Positions 34,734 through 46,000 of a stretch of 64,000 bases of DNA are shown piece after piece. The notes below the pieces were generated by a model. The model saw nothing but the letters and a program-made list of their open reading frames with translations. It made no database searches and was not told the origin of the DNA. Made by a program: the position numbers and the translations under genes. Numbering within the stretch: the stretch's first letter is position 1; each line of letters begins with the position of its first letter. The DNA comes from Protea cynaroides (taxonomy: Eukaryota; Streptophyta; Magnoliopsida; Proteales; Proteaceae), in contig CM053272.1 in NCBI GenBank assembly GCA_028583415.1, forward strand, positions 48,402,685 through 48,466,684, written 5' to 3'.

Positions 34734-35459
34734 AGTTGAGAATAATTGAAGGAGAAGATGAGTCTGTATCAATCCTATCAAGTAAGAATGAACGATCAAA
34801 ACCCTTTATTTTGATTCATTGCCCTTTAAAATCTCTAATGGAGCTTTGCTTATTTCTTGAGATTCAACCGTGCCGCGATATTCAATCCTAAAGTTTCATT
34901 GGATTTGATCAAATTTTCGCAATTTTTTTTCTATTGTTAAATTTTCTTAACTTGTTTCTTCTTTTTTATCTTCAATTTTCTCTACAACTCTCTCCCTCAC
35001 ACATACATTTCTTTGTAACTCTCTCTCTCTCTCTCTCTCAATTTCTCTGCAACTCGATTCGTAGTGAGGGAAATGGTTGGGTTGGAAAGCAAGGGTCAAT
35101 TAGTAAATCAATATAATTTTTTAATTCTTCAATTTATAATATAAAGGGCAAACTTGTATTTCAACAATTTTAGTGATTTCTATCACTTAAGTGGATTTAG
35201 GTGATGTTTTTGCAATCTTATGGGTGTAGATGATGTTAGCAATCCTTGATGGGATGTAGATGAAATTTTTTCATTTTAAAATTTTAAATCATAAGAAAGG
35301 TAAGATTATTTGTCTTAGGATAAAACATCGGAACTCAAAATGGTAAAATTTAAATACATTTACTAATAAGTTAGTAGCACTCTGAAGATGTAGCTTAGAT
35401 AAAATCAATAATATAATGTGAAATGAAAGAACTATTTATATAAAAAGCCTTTCTTCTAG

Positions 35460-37230
35460 AGAAACTTGATAGTGGGATGATAAGGTACAAGCAATTAAAC
35501 TAAGGATGAAAAAGATTTCAAAAGGTATAAATTTTCATATAAATTTATTAAAAACCAAGGTCAGAAGATAATAGGGAAAACAAAGATTAAAAAAATATAA
35601 AGATCTCTATAACAAATGAAACACAAAAGAAGGGTAAAACACATCTATAAATTATCAAAATTATAGGAAAGAAAGAGAAGATTTCACCATATTATAAATC
35701 AATTAAAAGTGTTAATAAGTAAAAAGGAGAATAAAGAGAGATGATAAATTATTTTTGTTACATACTAAATGAAAACAATAAAAATAATAACATTTTTAGA
35801 TATTGTAGTAAACATAAAAAAAACAAAAAAAAACATAAATCTTAGATATATACAGAAAATTAAAATGCCTAAATAATAATAATAATAAATTTAAAAAAAA
35901 ATAAAAATAAGAAAAGTAGTAGGTAGAAATGCTATTCCAATTCAGGTGTGAAAGAATTTAGGAATTAGTAGAACAACTTGGTTAACTAGGTTGTTGAATA
36001 AAATTATGAAGAGAAGAATAATGTTAAATGAATAAAAAGGAAGCATTAATGTAACAGTTTAAAAATTAAATACGATATTCAAAGTTGTAATATTGATAGA
36101 AGAATTAATTTATGATCTATATCATAAAATAATGGCAAAGAGTAGTAGAAATATGAACGAGATAAGAAACTAATATTTCGAATAACCAATTTGATTTTAT
36201 ACCAGGAGTATCAACCACAAAAACTATTTATTTGCTTAAGAGACTAATGAAAAGATTTAAGGAATATAAAAAAAAAATTTCATGTAGTCTCTCGAGAGTT
36301 AATTTGACAAGTATTAGAAAAGAAAATGTTTTGAATAAATATACAAACATAATTAAAGATAAGTACAATTGTGTAATGACAGAAGTAAGAAATGTAGAGG
36401 CAAAATAATGAATTCTCAATTATAATTAGATTATATCAAGGATAAATATTTGTTTTTGATAATCATGGATGAATTGACTAAAGAAACTCAAGACCAAATA
36501 CCATGATGTATGCTTTTTAATAATGATATTGTTTTAATAGATGAAATAAAAGCAGAATTAAATGCCAAGTTGTAATTATGAAAATCAAACTTGGAAAAAT
36601 TACAAGATAAATTAAACAAAACATAATATACATATTATAGATGAATAACTTTCGTAAGAAACGATCTGAAAATGAGATGGTGAAAATTAATGAAAGAGAA
36701 TTGTCGCACTAAAAGTTTATGTACCTAGGCTACATCCTAAAATAAAGAAGTAGAAATAGAAGATGTTACACAATGAATTACAATGGGATGGTTGAAGTTG
36801 GAAAATTTGTGCAAAATAGTGTAATTTATTCTTTCAAAATTTAAAAGAAAAATTTATAAAACAGTTACAACATTTTATGCAAGAAAAAACAACATATAAA
36901 CAAATTAAATGTTATTTAAATGAGGATGTTAAGATGAATAAATGACTAAATAAAAAAAGATATATAAAAATGAAACAAATTAAAATTAATTCAAGACTAG
37001 CACTGCAAATGAGAATGACATGTACATGTGCAACAGAAAACTATGCATGCTCCATTGATAAAAATAAAAGGACAAAAGATAATCTTAAAATAACTTAAAG
37101 AGATGATAAGGAAAGACATACAAAATTTAAGACTTGATGGTGTGGGTTTTAATAAAAGTGACTGAAAAAAGAAATGTTCCATGTGTACGATCATATTAAT
37201 TTGAGTAAAACTGAGATGAGTGGAGTTTAA
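35460..37230 (+). pseudogene. Decayed LINE reverse transcriptase (probably RTE clade)
   Basis: Conceptual translation in shifting frames gives LINE pol landmarks in the right order. These are a thumb-upstream block (about 35,470-35,760), NQFDFIPGVSTTKTIYLLKR with LMKRFKEYKK (about 36,185-36,275), I(I/L)MDELTKE(I/T)QDQIP followed by CMLF and DDIVLIDE-like remnants (about 36,465-36,550), FMYLGYILK (about 36,715-36,750) and FYKTVVTTFYA (about 36,855-36,890). Stops and frameshifts are everywhere, and the sequence is strikingly AT-rich, consistent with long cytosine deamination. The 5' domain and 3' tail are not delimited. It starts about 190 bp right of the Pack-MULE-like element. Confidence 0.75.
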
Positions 37231-37790
37231 TTTTGTTATTTGACAAACTCATATTGGTCTAAATTTGACACATAGGGAGATACATTGAGATCCACCGATC
37301 CACAAAGTTCCAACTCTATTTGGACTACCACATGACACTTATGAGAGAGGTCCGCAACTCTCTTATTGATAAATAATCAGGATACTGGTACAAACCAGTC
37401 TCCAGTAAACAACCATGCTTCAAGTACACAACAACCATGAATGTATGTATGCTTGGTTCTCAGGACGCTAGGGCTTAGGCCATTGCAAGTAGGAACCGTG
37501 TACCGATACCATATAACTTGAAAACAAAACTAAGGTCACTACAACTTCAACCTATAAAAAAAGAAAACTATCCTGTTTTCCATCAAAATAACTATAACTC
37601 ATAAACCAAAATTTGAAGGGGTAGAAGTGCTACAAGCTGCAGGTCATAAAGAACCATAGCAATATAACCAAAGATAAGAACATGATTGTTCGTTTCCCTA
37701 GACCTCGATTTGAAGCTTAAATTACAAATCACCAAAGCATATATGAATACTACAGATAATTTCCCCTTCTACTTCTATGAGATGTGAACA
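37231..37790. other. Region downstream of RPS11
   Basis: No ORF or repeat is recognised. The right part should be the RPS11 3' UTR. Confidence 0.35.
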
Positions 37791-38251
37791 TTACATTCCG
37801 GTGAAAGCCTTCTTCCCAGCACCAGAGGATCCAGAAGGAGTAACCTTCAATACATTGAATCTCACCGTCTTGGATAATGGTCTGCATATAAAAAAGGACA
37901 TTTTCATCAAAAAACCAGTGGTATATATATATATGAGAAGTTGTTATTGTAACAAGGGTTTGTAAGGATTGGAAATGTAACAAAATAAATCTGGACCATT
38001 CATTTTTTACTATTTTTTTAATCTAATCCATTCACACTTGGGGAGTTTTATAGTAACGTTTAGAATACTCGTATACATGCATGGACATACACAGGATGCA
38101 TGCCAATACATAGAGGGTATTTGATTGAATTAGAGTTTGAAATTCGACATTTGGATAATCTAGACCATGTTCTTTCTATCCAACGATTGGAATACACACA
38201 TCATTTGCCCACGTAGCAGTATAAATTCTTATGACATTTGGAAAAATAACA

Positions 38252-38290
<39 letters not shown>

Positions 38291-41200
38291 GCAAAAATTG
38301 AAAGCTTTCTAATTAACCGGTACTTACCTGCACTGGCCAACGATCACATGGTCCCCCTCCTTCACACGGAAACATGGCGAAATATGGGCAGGTATATTAG
38401 AGTGCCTCTTCTCATATCTGAAAAGTCCATACACAGGAATTCACTACTATCCTCCAAGGGAAATATCAGGCAAAGAAATTATGAGAGCTTTGAGAAATGC
38501 ACTTGCCTCTGATATTTCTTCACATAATGTAGGTAGTTACGGCGAACAATGATTGTTCTCACCATCTTTGCACTGTGGCAATTACCTGCAATTATACGGC
38601 CCCTGATGGAGACATTGCCAGTAAAGGGGCATTTCTTATCAATATAGGTACCTGCAAACAATACATAACCTTCTCAAAATATGGGCTTAGAAAATGAGAC
38701 AAAAGGGATGTGTCAACTGGGAATTATAAAGTACCCACAATCAGCCTAGTTTATAGGTTTCTTATCAAACCCACATCCTCGTAATTGTTCGAATTATTTT
38801 TATAAAACCTCAATTTCTTCCTTATTTTCTCATTTGAACTATGACAAGCAACAGCTAACCAAAACCATGTCAAATATTTTCTTCAAAAAAAGGGGAGCAA
38901 GAAGATGCACAAAACCAACCAATTGGACCCAATCCTGTCACATATGACTAAACATGCAAAAACCTACTCCTCCTAAACAGATTCTGCACCAATGAACATG
39001 CACAAGTAGAGATTCATTCCAATCACCAGTTAGATACCAGTTTGTGGAACTCAATTCCACTATTCTTGGTCAAACAACAATGCACAAATACCTCATTGTA
39101 TACTTTGGCAAACATTGATTAAATCTTAAAAAAAAAAAAAAAAAAAAGCGCTTTGAAATAACACACAATCAATCACATAAAACAAAAAGTTACAAAGGAA
39201 TTGAATATAAAGAAGGAACAGAAGACATGAAAAAATGGAAAAACTGAAAAAACAAATCAGAGATATGTTGAACAACCAAGCTGCATATTTCTTGAAGCAG
39301 AACTAGTCAGTAAAGCATATGCTCAAAAGAAGCAAATAGCTAATTTGTTAAGAAGAATTAGCCTATCTGGTAGATACATTCAAGGGTACCAGATTAAAGT
39401 CTACAAGGTTCAGATCAGATCAGGCTATGCCAAAAACAACGACTAGATCATTTTCAAGCAGGCCAGCCACCAATGACCATTATATCTTGTCATTCTTTTC
39501 CCCTTCCACCCACAAACTCAGTTGTCACCTTTTAGTTGGAACTTGGAAGTAAAATGAGGGGAAATGAAATGAAATTATGAAAAATAAATAAATAAGAAGG
39601 CAAAACATTTTTGTTCAGTCACTTTTACAAACCTTAGAAGACAACTATTGTACCCTGTGAAAAGATGATGTCACCAGTCCGACCGTCGCATAGAGATAAG
39701 ATGTTCAATATTAGCCATAAGTAAAATTTCAGAGTCCTCTTGTATTGGCATGCATCCTGAGTATGTCCATACATGCATACCAGTATTCTAGTTATTATCA
39801 TGCCCTCTCCCAACTCTGGGTGGGATTGGGAGTAGATACTTAGACAGGAAAAGACCATGAATATGAAGCATGGAATAAAATCTCGGCGGGCGAGATCTCG
39901 CCGATTTCGCCAATTTCGCAACTAACCGAGACGAAAATAGGGTCGATAACCCTTTTCGTCTCGGCATTTACATGTTCTCGCCGAGATCTCGGTATTCTCG
40001 GTTAATCTCGCTAATTCTCACGAGATCTCGCCGAGATCTCGGAGAGAACATGCTTTTTGCTTCTTCTTTTTTTTCTCTTTTATAAAAGAGAGGCTGTTCT
40101 CGATGGAGACTGCTACTTCCTCTTTTTTCTTAGTTTTTTCATGGTTTTTTCATTTCTTCCTCCATTCTTTCTTTGTTTGGACTTTTAACTTGCAACGGGT
40201 GGTGCTTCAGACTGCGGGGATTGCTGTAACTTCAGAGTGGTCAACCAACTTCTATTCCGTTCCATTAGTACTTCCACAAGAGTCTACGCACCAGATTACT
40301 ACTTCAGAAGTTTTTCCATTCTTCCCAAAGATAGGTATCCTTCGGACAGCTACTGATGTTATATTTATGAATCATGTGCAAGACTACCAGATATATGATG
40401 ATAGTAGGATGGATCATCCACGACACTCTACGTATTACTAGACATTGTATCTGGATGAGGATTGTGGAATTGTGGACTATGGGCACAGGGGGACTATGGG
40501 ATCATTCAATATTGAATATTTGAACTATGATGTAATGATTTATAATGAAGTATTATTTTGTTTCTCTTTCCCCTAATGGATTATGTTATTGTCTCATTTG
40601 CCATATTTGATTGAATATAATAGCTAATATTAACCTAAATTTATAACACTTCGGCGTTGATCTTCAAAACATGGGTGTAAACCCAAACAACCACAAAGAG
40701 TCATTATTTTTACAATTTTATACTCTAAATGTGTTTATGTATGTAACAATGAGGTTCCCTTGAAGTTGGAGACCTAAAAAATGCATTTTGGCCACCAAGA
40801 CAGCCTTTTTAAGCTGTGTCGGACAAAATACACTGTCTCGGCGAGATCTCGGCGAGATCTCGGCGAGATCTCGCCGAGATCTCGGTTTCGGAGGAGGCCG
40901 AGACTCCTCTGAAACCCGAGATTTTAAACCTTGATATGAAGGCTCAGATAGGAAACATAAAAATGGACGCCTTAGATCTGTCTTCTTACTTCCATAAATG
41001 TCAATTGTTGACACCAATAACTACCCTAATAAAAAATGAAATGGAAAACTTTTCTTATCATTAACATAAATGATTAGGCAAATAATTCAAAAACTTATTA
41101 AATACAGCTATATTTTAATTTGCTTCTCAACCAAATTACTCGAATTTTTATAGGTATATATGACAGAGAAAAAAAAAATATTCGTAATGTTTGATTGTAA

Positions 41201-43689
41201 AATTTAAGTTATTTACACAAACATGATTACAAAAGTTACCAATCCATTTTTCCATGAATTTCAAATCCATTCATTCCCCATCACTCGTAACAAGGAGCCT
41301 TTATCATACCCTTAGTTTCTCCTCCACATCTCCTACATAGTCAGTTTCTAACTATTCTCAGGAACATATCTTCCTAAATAAATCAAGCATATTTAACTAT
41401 GCAAGCAAGAAGAACAGAGGAAACCATATTGTGAACCCATGACTTAACAAATACTCTTAAGCTTACAATGATATCCATACCATTAGCATTCCCGGGTTTC
41501 ATAATATGACATCATACAACATGCAGGATATGAAATAAATCAAAATAACAAAGAAGCTCGCAAAAATTCAAGAATACACAAACTATAAATGATATGATAT
41601 GCTAAACACGAATAACTAGCCAAAAAAAAACAAGATGTGATAAATGATCTCCTTTCATATAGTTAAGGAACTCTGATTCCTTAAAATAGGGAGAGAAAAA
41701 AAAATTCAATCCCTTTGCAAGAAATTTGGACAAACGCCATTGGCCTTCATAGAACCAAGCATTGTATAGGTGACAGGTTCCACCATAAAATGGGCATTCA
41801 GAGGTCACTTTCCATTTATTAAGAGCCAACCGCACAAATTACTTGATACCAAGCTTGCTTATTGAATTCCTAACATCTCTCTCCATCAGAAATTCCTTTG
41901 ACGTACACAATAACACTCAACCAGAAAATATCAGCATTGCACTGACAAAGGATTAACCCTTCAAGGACAGATGTTGGATATATATATATATATATTAACC
42001 CTTCAAGGACAGATGTTGGATATATATATATATTTAAACCAAATGCTTGGTAAAAAATTATTTTTGCATAACTAACTCAGTTCGGTTAATAACATCATTA
42101 TATCCGTCCACGAAACCAGCTAAGGGGTAAAAATACAAGGAAAAGTCCAACAGACATCAACATGCAGAGATTAACAAATTTAGCCACATATCACCAAATA
42201 TGTCGGTATATGGATGGCAGGAAGAGGTCTGTCATCCAATGGATGATGTAGATCAGAAATATATCAATTCAAGTACCTTGAGTGGCTACAGAAGAAACCG
42301 ACTGAAAGATAAAAGTCCTCAAACCCTGATGTAGAAATAAACTGTGCTCAAGTTTCAAAAGAAGGTGATTTCCCAAATCACTCAAATAAAATTCTAAGTG
42401 AATATCATTTTTTTCCTTGTTCCCTTTCTTGTCCTTCTTCATACCCTTCTATAAATTCAAAAGATTAACTTCTCAAATAGAAAATGACATTTAGACAATC
42501 AACTGAACAGTCCAATTTGAAGCTTTGTAATGAACTTATTTATAGCAGCATGCCAATAGACATATCTTTAGTGTCACCAATAAGTAAGTTGAAAGATCCC
42601 TACAATTACGTCCCATAAGTTTTTTTACATGAATTTCTACCAAACAGGGAACAATCTTCGAAATCATGCTCTTAAGACAACAAAATGCGTAGTTATCACA
42701 TGATACTAAACAGAGAACGCTAATCAGCTAAACCATATAGTAACTATGATGTATCCAAATAAGACCTATCAAACAGTCATAAAATCTGTCAGTGCCAAAA
42801 TCTTTCAAATACATAACCATTCAAGTCAGAAAGCTTCAAAGTATAAACAAATGATAAATAGTAACATCCCAAGCTTGTGCTATATATAAGCCTTCTGTAT
42901 ATTTTACGAAGCTTTAGTTTGTAAAATATCCTTGTTAGAAAATCCTATTCTATAGAATCAATCAAAAACTGAATACCCATACCAGCCAAAGGCACCATAT
43001 ATCCTATTTTATAGAATCAGTCACGCTAAAAATCAATACCGGCCAAAGGCAACATATTTCGTATCAGAAGTAAAGAATTAACTTACTACTATCCTACCAG
43101 TTCACCAAACATCAAGTCAGCATATATTGTCACTCCAAACTAAAATGAACTATAGAGTAATATAAATCTACGATTCCATCAAACAAATGTTCATATAAAC
43201 AAAACTGAAAGGTGCTATAATTGACCGAACCTTCCATTGCATCCCTGGGCGTCTTAAATCCCAAACCAATACTTTTCCAGTAACGGTTTCCGCCCTTGCC
43301 AGGCCTTTTACCCTTCCCAGACTTCTTCGAGCTACAACAATTGCGATCCATTATAGTGAGAATCACCAAAAAAATAAATAAATAAATAAATAAATAAATA
43401 TTTAAGGGAGGATAGGGTAGGGAACAAGCAAAAATTAATAGATCCAAGAATTTATCTCACCATAAAAACACCTTCGGCTGCTTCAAAAAAGCCTTTTCCG
43501 TCTGCATTAACCAAATGTATCAGAACCAATAAGATAAGCAATGGACGGCGAGGAGCCGGAGAGGGGTTGGGAGTCTCATCATCAATAGTTGGGGCTCAGC
43601 GAACCCCAACCATGAATGAAGAAGAAGCAAACTGATCAGAAAAAGACGAGATTAAGAGATTTTAGTCAGAATCTAACCTGTTCTGCCAT
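37791..43689 (-). CDS. RPS11: 40S ribosomal protein S11 (uS17)
   Basis: Cytosolic small-subunit protein that binds 18S rRNA. I joned six minus-strand exons: 43689-43678, 43501-43461, 43331-43231, 38651-38507, 38417-38328 and 37881-37791 (480 nt, 159 residues plus TAA), the usual plant length. The protein starts MAEQTEKAFLKQPKVFLCSK, contains KSGKGKRPGKGGNRYWKSIG, CPFTGNVSIRGRIIAG, the uS17 core HSAKMVRTIIVRRNYLHYV (78-96) and PCFRVKEGDHVIVGQCRPLS (114-133), and ends GAGKKAFTGM. Phases match at all five junctions. Intron 4 (38,506-38,418) uses a GC donor, AG|GCAAGT. Intron 3 is 4.6 kb and hosts a hAT element. The first exon codes for only four residues. No lesion is seen; the gene looks active. 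Confidence 0.96.
38231..38290. repeat. (TA)n microsatellite in RPS11 intron 5
   Basis: About 15 TA units at 38257-38287. Confidence 0.9.
39869..40933 (+). mobile_element. Non-autonomous hAT element in RPS11 intron 3
   Basis: Ends CATGGAATAAAATCTCGG and, inverted, CAAGGTTTAAAATCTCGG agree at 15 of 18 positions. An 8-bp direct duplication ATATGAAG flanks the unit (39861-39868 and 40934-40941), diagnostic of hAT. Both subterminal regions are packed with CTCGGCGAGATCTCGCCGAG repeats in both orientations (about 39880-40055 and 40833-40895), probable transposase binding arrays. They include a palindrome CCGAGACGAAAA...TTTTCGTCTCGG. The middle has a 112-codon plus-strand frame (40103-40441) ending in PRHSTYY, possibly a leftover of transposase coding sequence. 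No catalytic domain remains. Confidence 0.88.
41952..42033 (+). repeat. Tandem duplication, 2 x about 42 bp, ending in (TA)n
   Basis: ATTAACCCTTCAAGGACAGA followed by TGTTGGATATATA occurs twice head to tail within RPS11 intron 3. Confidence 0.88.
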
Positions 43690-43884
43690 GGTTGAGAACT
43701 GCTCTTCGGAGGAGGCGGCGTTGAGTCTGTGAACTACAAAGCGAAGAGAGATGACACCCTAACTAGTAGAGATGAAGCTGATAGTAATGAAACGTTCGTT
43801 GCTCCAAACCGTCGATGGAAAAAGGGTCGAATCAAAATCCTACGGACTCAAAGACTCAGTGACCATGAGAATGACTTAGGCCTC

Positions 43885-44045
43885 CGAGGATAAAAATCCT
43901 CTCCCGCGGCAGGAGGTTCCTGCCGCTGATCCAAGGGCTGAGGATCAGTCGACCCACCTACCAATACATGGGGAGGTGGATCGGCTGAAATCCCACCCTT
44001 GGCAGGTGGCAGGTCGGCGGGAGAGGATTTCTACACGGCCTCTGA
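43885..44045. mobile_element. Foldback-family hairpin, copy 5a
   Basis: AAATCCTCTCCCGC at about 43,892 pairs with GCGGGAGAGGATTT at about 44,018. Inner segments (GATCAGTCGACCCACC with GGTGGATCGGCTG) also pair. The GC-rich character and AAATCCTCTCC ends match the copies at 23.1 and 45.2 kb. It lies 40 bp left of the mTERF-bearing element. Confidence 0.7.
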
Positions 44046-44085
44046 AGCCCACCAAGTAGTTATCGATTCAAATCCCCTCCTCCCA

Positions 44086-45165
44086 GGATCCAAATCGTCG
44101 TCTGTTGTGGTATCAAGAGGCGACCCGGCTAAATGGTATTGATGCGTGACATGTATCTAACCATTAATCCGACGGTTGATCAATGACCCATCGCAAGAGA
44201 TTAAATGTGAACCGATTTCAGGGGATCAAACTCTCAAATTCATCTCCTCAAAAGTCTCAAGAAATTAGAACCCTTTTGTGGTTTCTTACCTCATCAGCTC
44301 ATGTGGGTTCTCACCCGCAGCTGCCATCTCTGCATCCAAAAAATTCGATTTTGAAACCTCTGATGGATCAGATTCCATTCTTACCCTCTTTAAAAACCAT
44401 GGATTCTTACCCTCTTAGACCCTTCTCCTTAAACTTGATATCTTCTTTTCTTTGGGCATTTCGAGCCCTAACTTTGCCAAAATCCTTTCCCAGACTCTTG
44501 TTTTGTAGCTTAGAAAACTAAATCATCCCTGGTTTTAATTTCTTCAAGAGTTTGGTTGGGACTGTAGGAAATATTGTTAATGGTCCAAACTCTCAAGGTC
44601 GTTTCCTCCATTGTAATAAATAGAATATGACTCGAAATATTGCAATCTTGAGAGAAAATGGAGTGTCTGAGTCTAATATCGTGAAGTTACTGACTTATTA
44701 TCCTAGATCCACGACACATGAAAATGATCCGTTCAAACAGAGTTAAAGAGATTAAGCAGATGGGTTTCGACATTTCAAGCAAATTATTTGTGATTGCTCT
44801 CAATGGGTTTACATCAATGAATAAATCGATATGGAAGAAGAAATTTGAGGTTTATCGAAGGTGGGGTTTTTCTGAGAGATCAGGCAGTTATTATCCTAAA
44901 ATGAATTGCAGAGACCAATCTTGGGGGAGGAGATTTGCAGAGGGAAGTTTTGGTAAAATGAAAAACAGTTCGATCAAAGTTCGCCAGTTACCATTGTTTC
45001 ATTGTTTTCAAAAGGCTTCTTTGATACAATGCATTGGACAACAGGGAGGGTTTTCATAAGCCTAACCTTTCATCACTGTCCAATCAAAAGTGAAACACAT
45101 GTCCTTCATCCAATGAACTCAGTCGAGTCACCTGTTGATACCACAACAGGCGACGATTTGGATCC
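44086..45165. mobile_element. TIR element carrying an mTERF gene fragment
   Basis: A 1,080-bp unit whose left end GGATCCAAATCGTCGTCTGT followed by TGTGGTATCAA recurs as reverse complement at the right end (about 45130-45165). Similarity weakens inward over about 80 bp. The end sequence resembles the TIR of the 27,316 element (GGATTTAAATCGTG...GGTAATCGAGAGG...CGACCC...CTAAATGG), so the two belong together. Both sides are flanked by foldback hairpins. The interior is host coding sequence. I could not identify a clean target duplication, partly because hairpins abut both ends. Confidence 0.65.
44330..44885 (+). pseudogene. mTERF-family pseudogene fragment inside a TIR element
   Basis: Plant mTERF proteins are helical-repeat nucleic-acid-binding proteins of mitochondria and plastids. 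Recognisable pieces in order are SILTLFKNHGFLPS and LLLKLDIFFSLGISSPNFAK (about 44370-44490, one frame), SLEN then IIPGFNFF and NMTRNIAILRENGVSESNIV followed by KLLTYYPRS (about 44508-44735, next frame), and KEIKQMGFDISSKLFVIALN with KKKFEVYRRWGF (about 44745-44875, third frame). Two stops (44,519 and about 44,629), at least two frameshifts and a missing repeat after LPS show it is dead. Both gene ends are missing, as expected of a captured fragment. ORFs of 112 and 113 codons overlapping it are accidental products of these frames. Confidence 0.82.
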
Positions 45166-45400
45166 CTTCTCCCAGGGGTTTGGGAGGAGGGTGACTCCCA
45201 CCAGTCGATGCTCGACACGTGGGTGTTGGCTGGATCCGAGCTCTCCATCCGAGCTGATGCATAAGCTGACACCCCCTGTTGGCTCACCTTATCGGCTTGG
45301 ATGGAGGGCTCGGATCCAGCCGACACCCAAATGTCGGGCATCGGCTGGTGGTAACCACCCTGCCTCCCAAACCTCTGGGATGAGAGGATTTGGATCCAAG
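45166..45400. mobile_element. Foldback-family hairpin, copy 5b
   Basis: Two arms of about 110 bp (45166-45280 and 45290-45400) pair through CCCACCAG(T/C)CGATG, GGGTGTTGGCTGGATCCGAG and CTCCATCC. It is the longest and best preserved arm pair in the window and aligns with the degenerate copy at 23.7 kb. The ORFs across it on both strands (137 and 118 codons) are by-products of GC-rich inverted sequence. Confidence 0.75.
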
Positions 45401-45539
45401 GTCCGAATAATTTGATCACCCAGTCCAACAACAAAAACATGGATGATGTGTTTATGGTGTCTTTGGTATCATTTTTGTTTTATTTTTATTTTTTTAATAT
45501 TTTTTCGTTTTTGTCTATGTTTGGCATCATTTATGGACT

Positions 45540-46000
45540 TGTTACGGGGAAAATATACCCCAATAAAAAAAACTAACATGTGGTGTGCTATCTAGAAAAG
45601 GCCGACTAGGCAAATGACAAGTACACGTGGAAGATGCATTTAGCCGACTACGCTAGTGGCCAAGTCATCTACCAAAGAGTTCCACTGCTTATGGGATACG
45701 CTAAGAGAGTCCTACCCCTCGTAGGACATGGCAACAAGACTCCTAGGTGTACAGAACACGATTATAGGGACGGATACGTTGCTCATAGATATCCTGAGCT
45801 AATCTTATCGCATGTCAAGAGTCCGCCTCCTAGTGAGACATGATTCATACCAAACCCCAACTTATCCGATGTTGTCATTAAATTTCGCCCAGTGCTTAGG
45901 ATGGTGACATCTATAAACAAGGATCACAGCACACAATAAGGTGGTCGGGTTTAACCCCGTAACCACTAAGATTCTTAAATCAGTAAGAATCCATAACAGG
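45540..46000 (+). mobile_element. Possible LTR fragment
   Basis: It starts TGTTACGGGGAAAATATACC, contains a TATA-like CATCTATAAACAAGG (about 45,908) and ends CCATAACA near 46,000, a TGTTA/TAACA pair like the 16-kb solo LTR. However, the flanking five bases do not match, so this may be a truncated or chimeric LTR, or coincidence. Confidence 0.3.

Larger units (their letters stand above)
33325..35272. mobile_element. Pack-MULE-like element carrying host gene sequence
   Basis: A 1,948-bp unit with about 80-bp terminal inverted repeats. Both ends start GAAAAAATTTCATCTACATC and stay similar through the AACATCA(T/C)CTA block. A perfect 9-bp target duplication ATTTTAAAA lies at 33316-33324 and 35273-35281, the Mutator hallmark. 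No transposase is encoded. The interior is host-like: an intact 105-codon ORF on the minus strand (34,733-34,416), a 172-bp direct repeat at 33597-33768 and 34248-34419, a small inverted piece of the same ORF's C-terminus at about 33769-33800, a CATCCT microsatellite (about 34140-34205) and a CT tract upstream of the ORF. TIR, TSD and ORF are seen directly; calling it a capture event is inference. Confidence 0.85.

Noticed and set aside
44183..45059. Two separate hypothetical genes of 112 and 113 residues
   Set aside because: They are different frames of one broken mTERF fragment; the homologous stretch moves between frames across stops.
45002..45440. Overlapping ORFs of 137 and 118 codons on opposite strands
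   Set aside because: They cross a GC-rich inverted repeat, where few stops occur by composition. No domain, and each is the mirror of the other.
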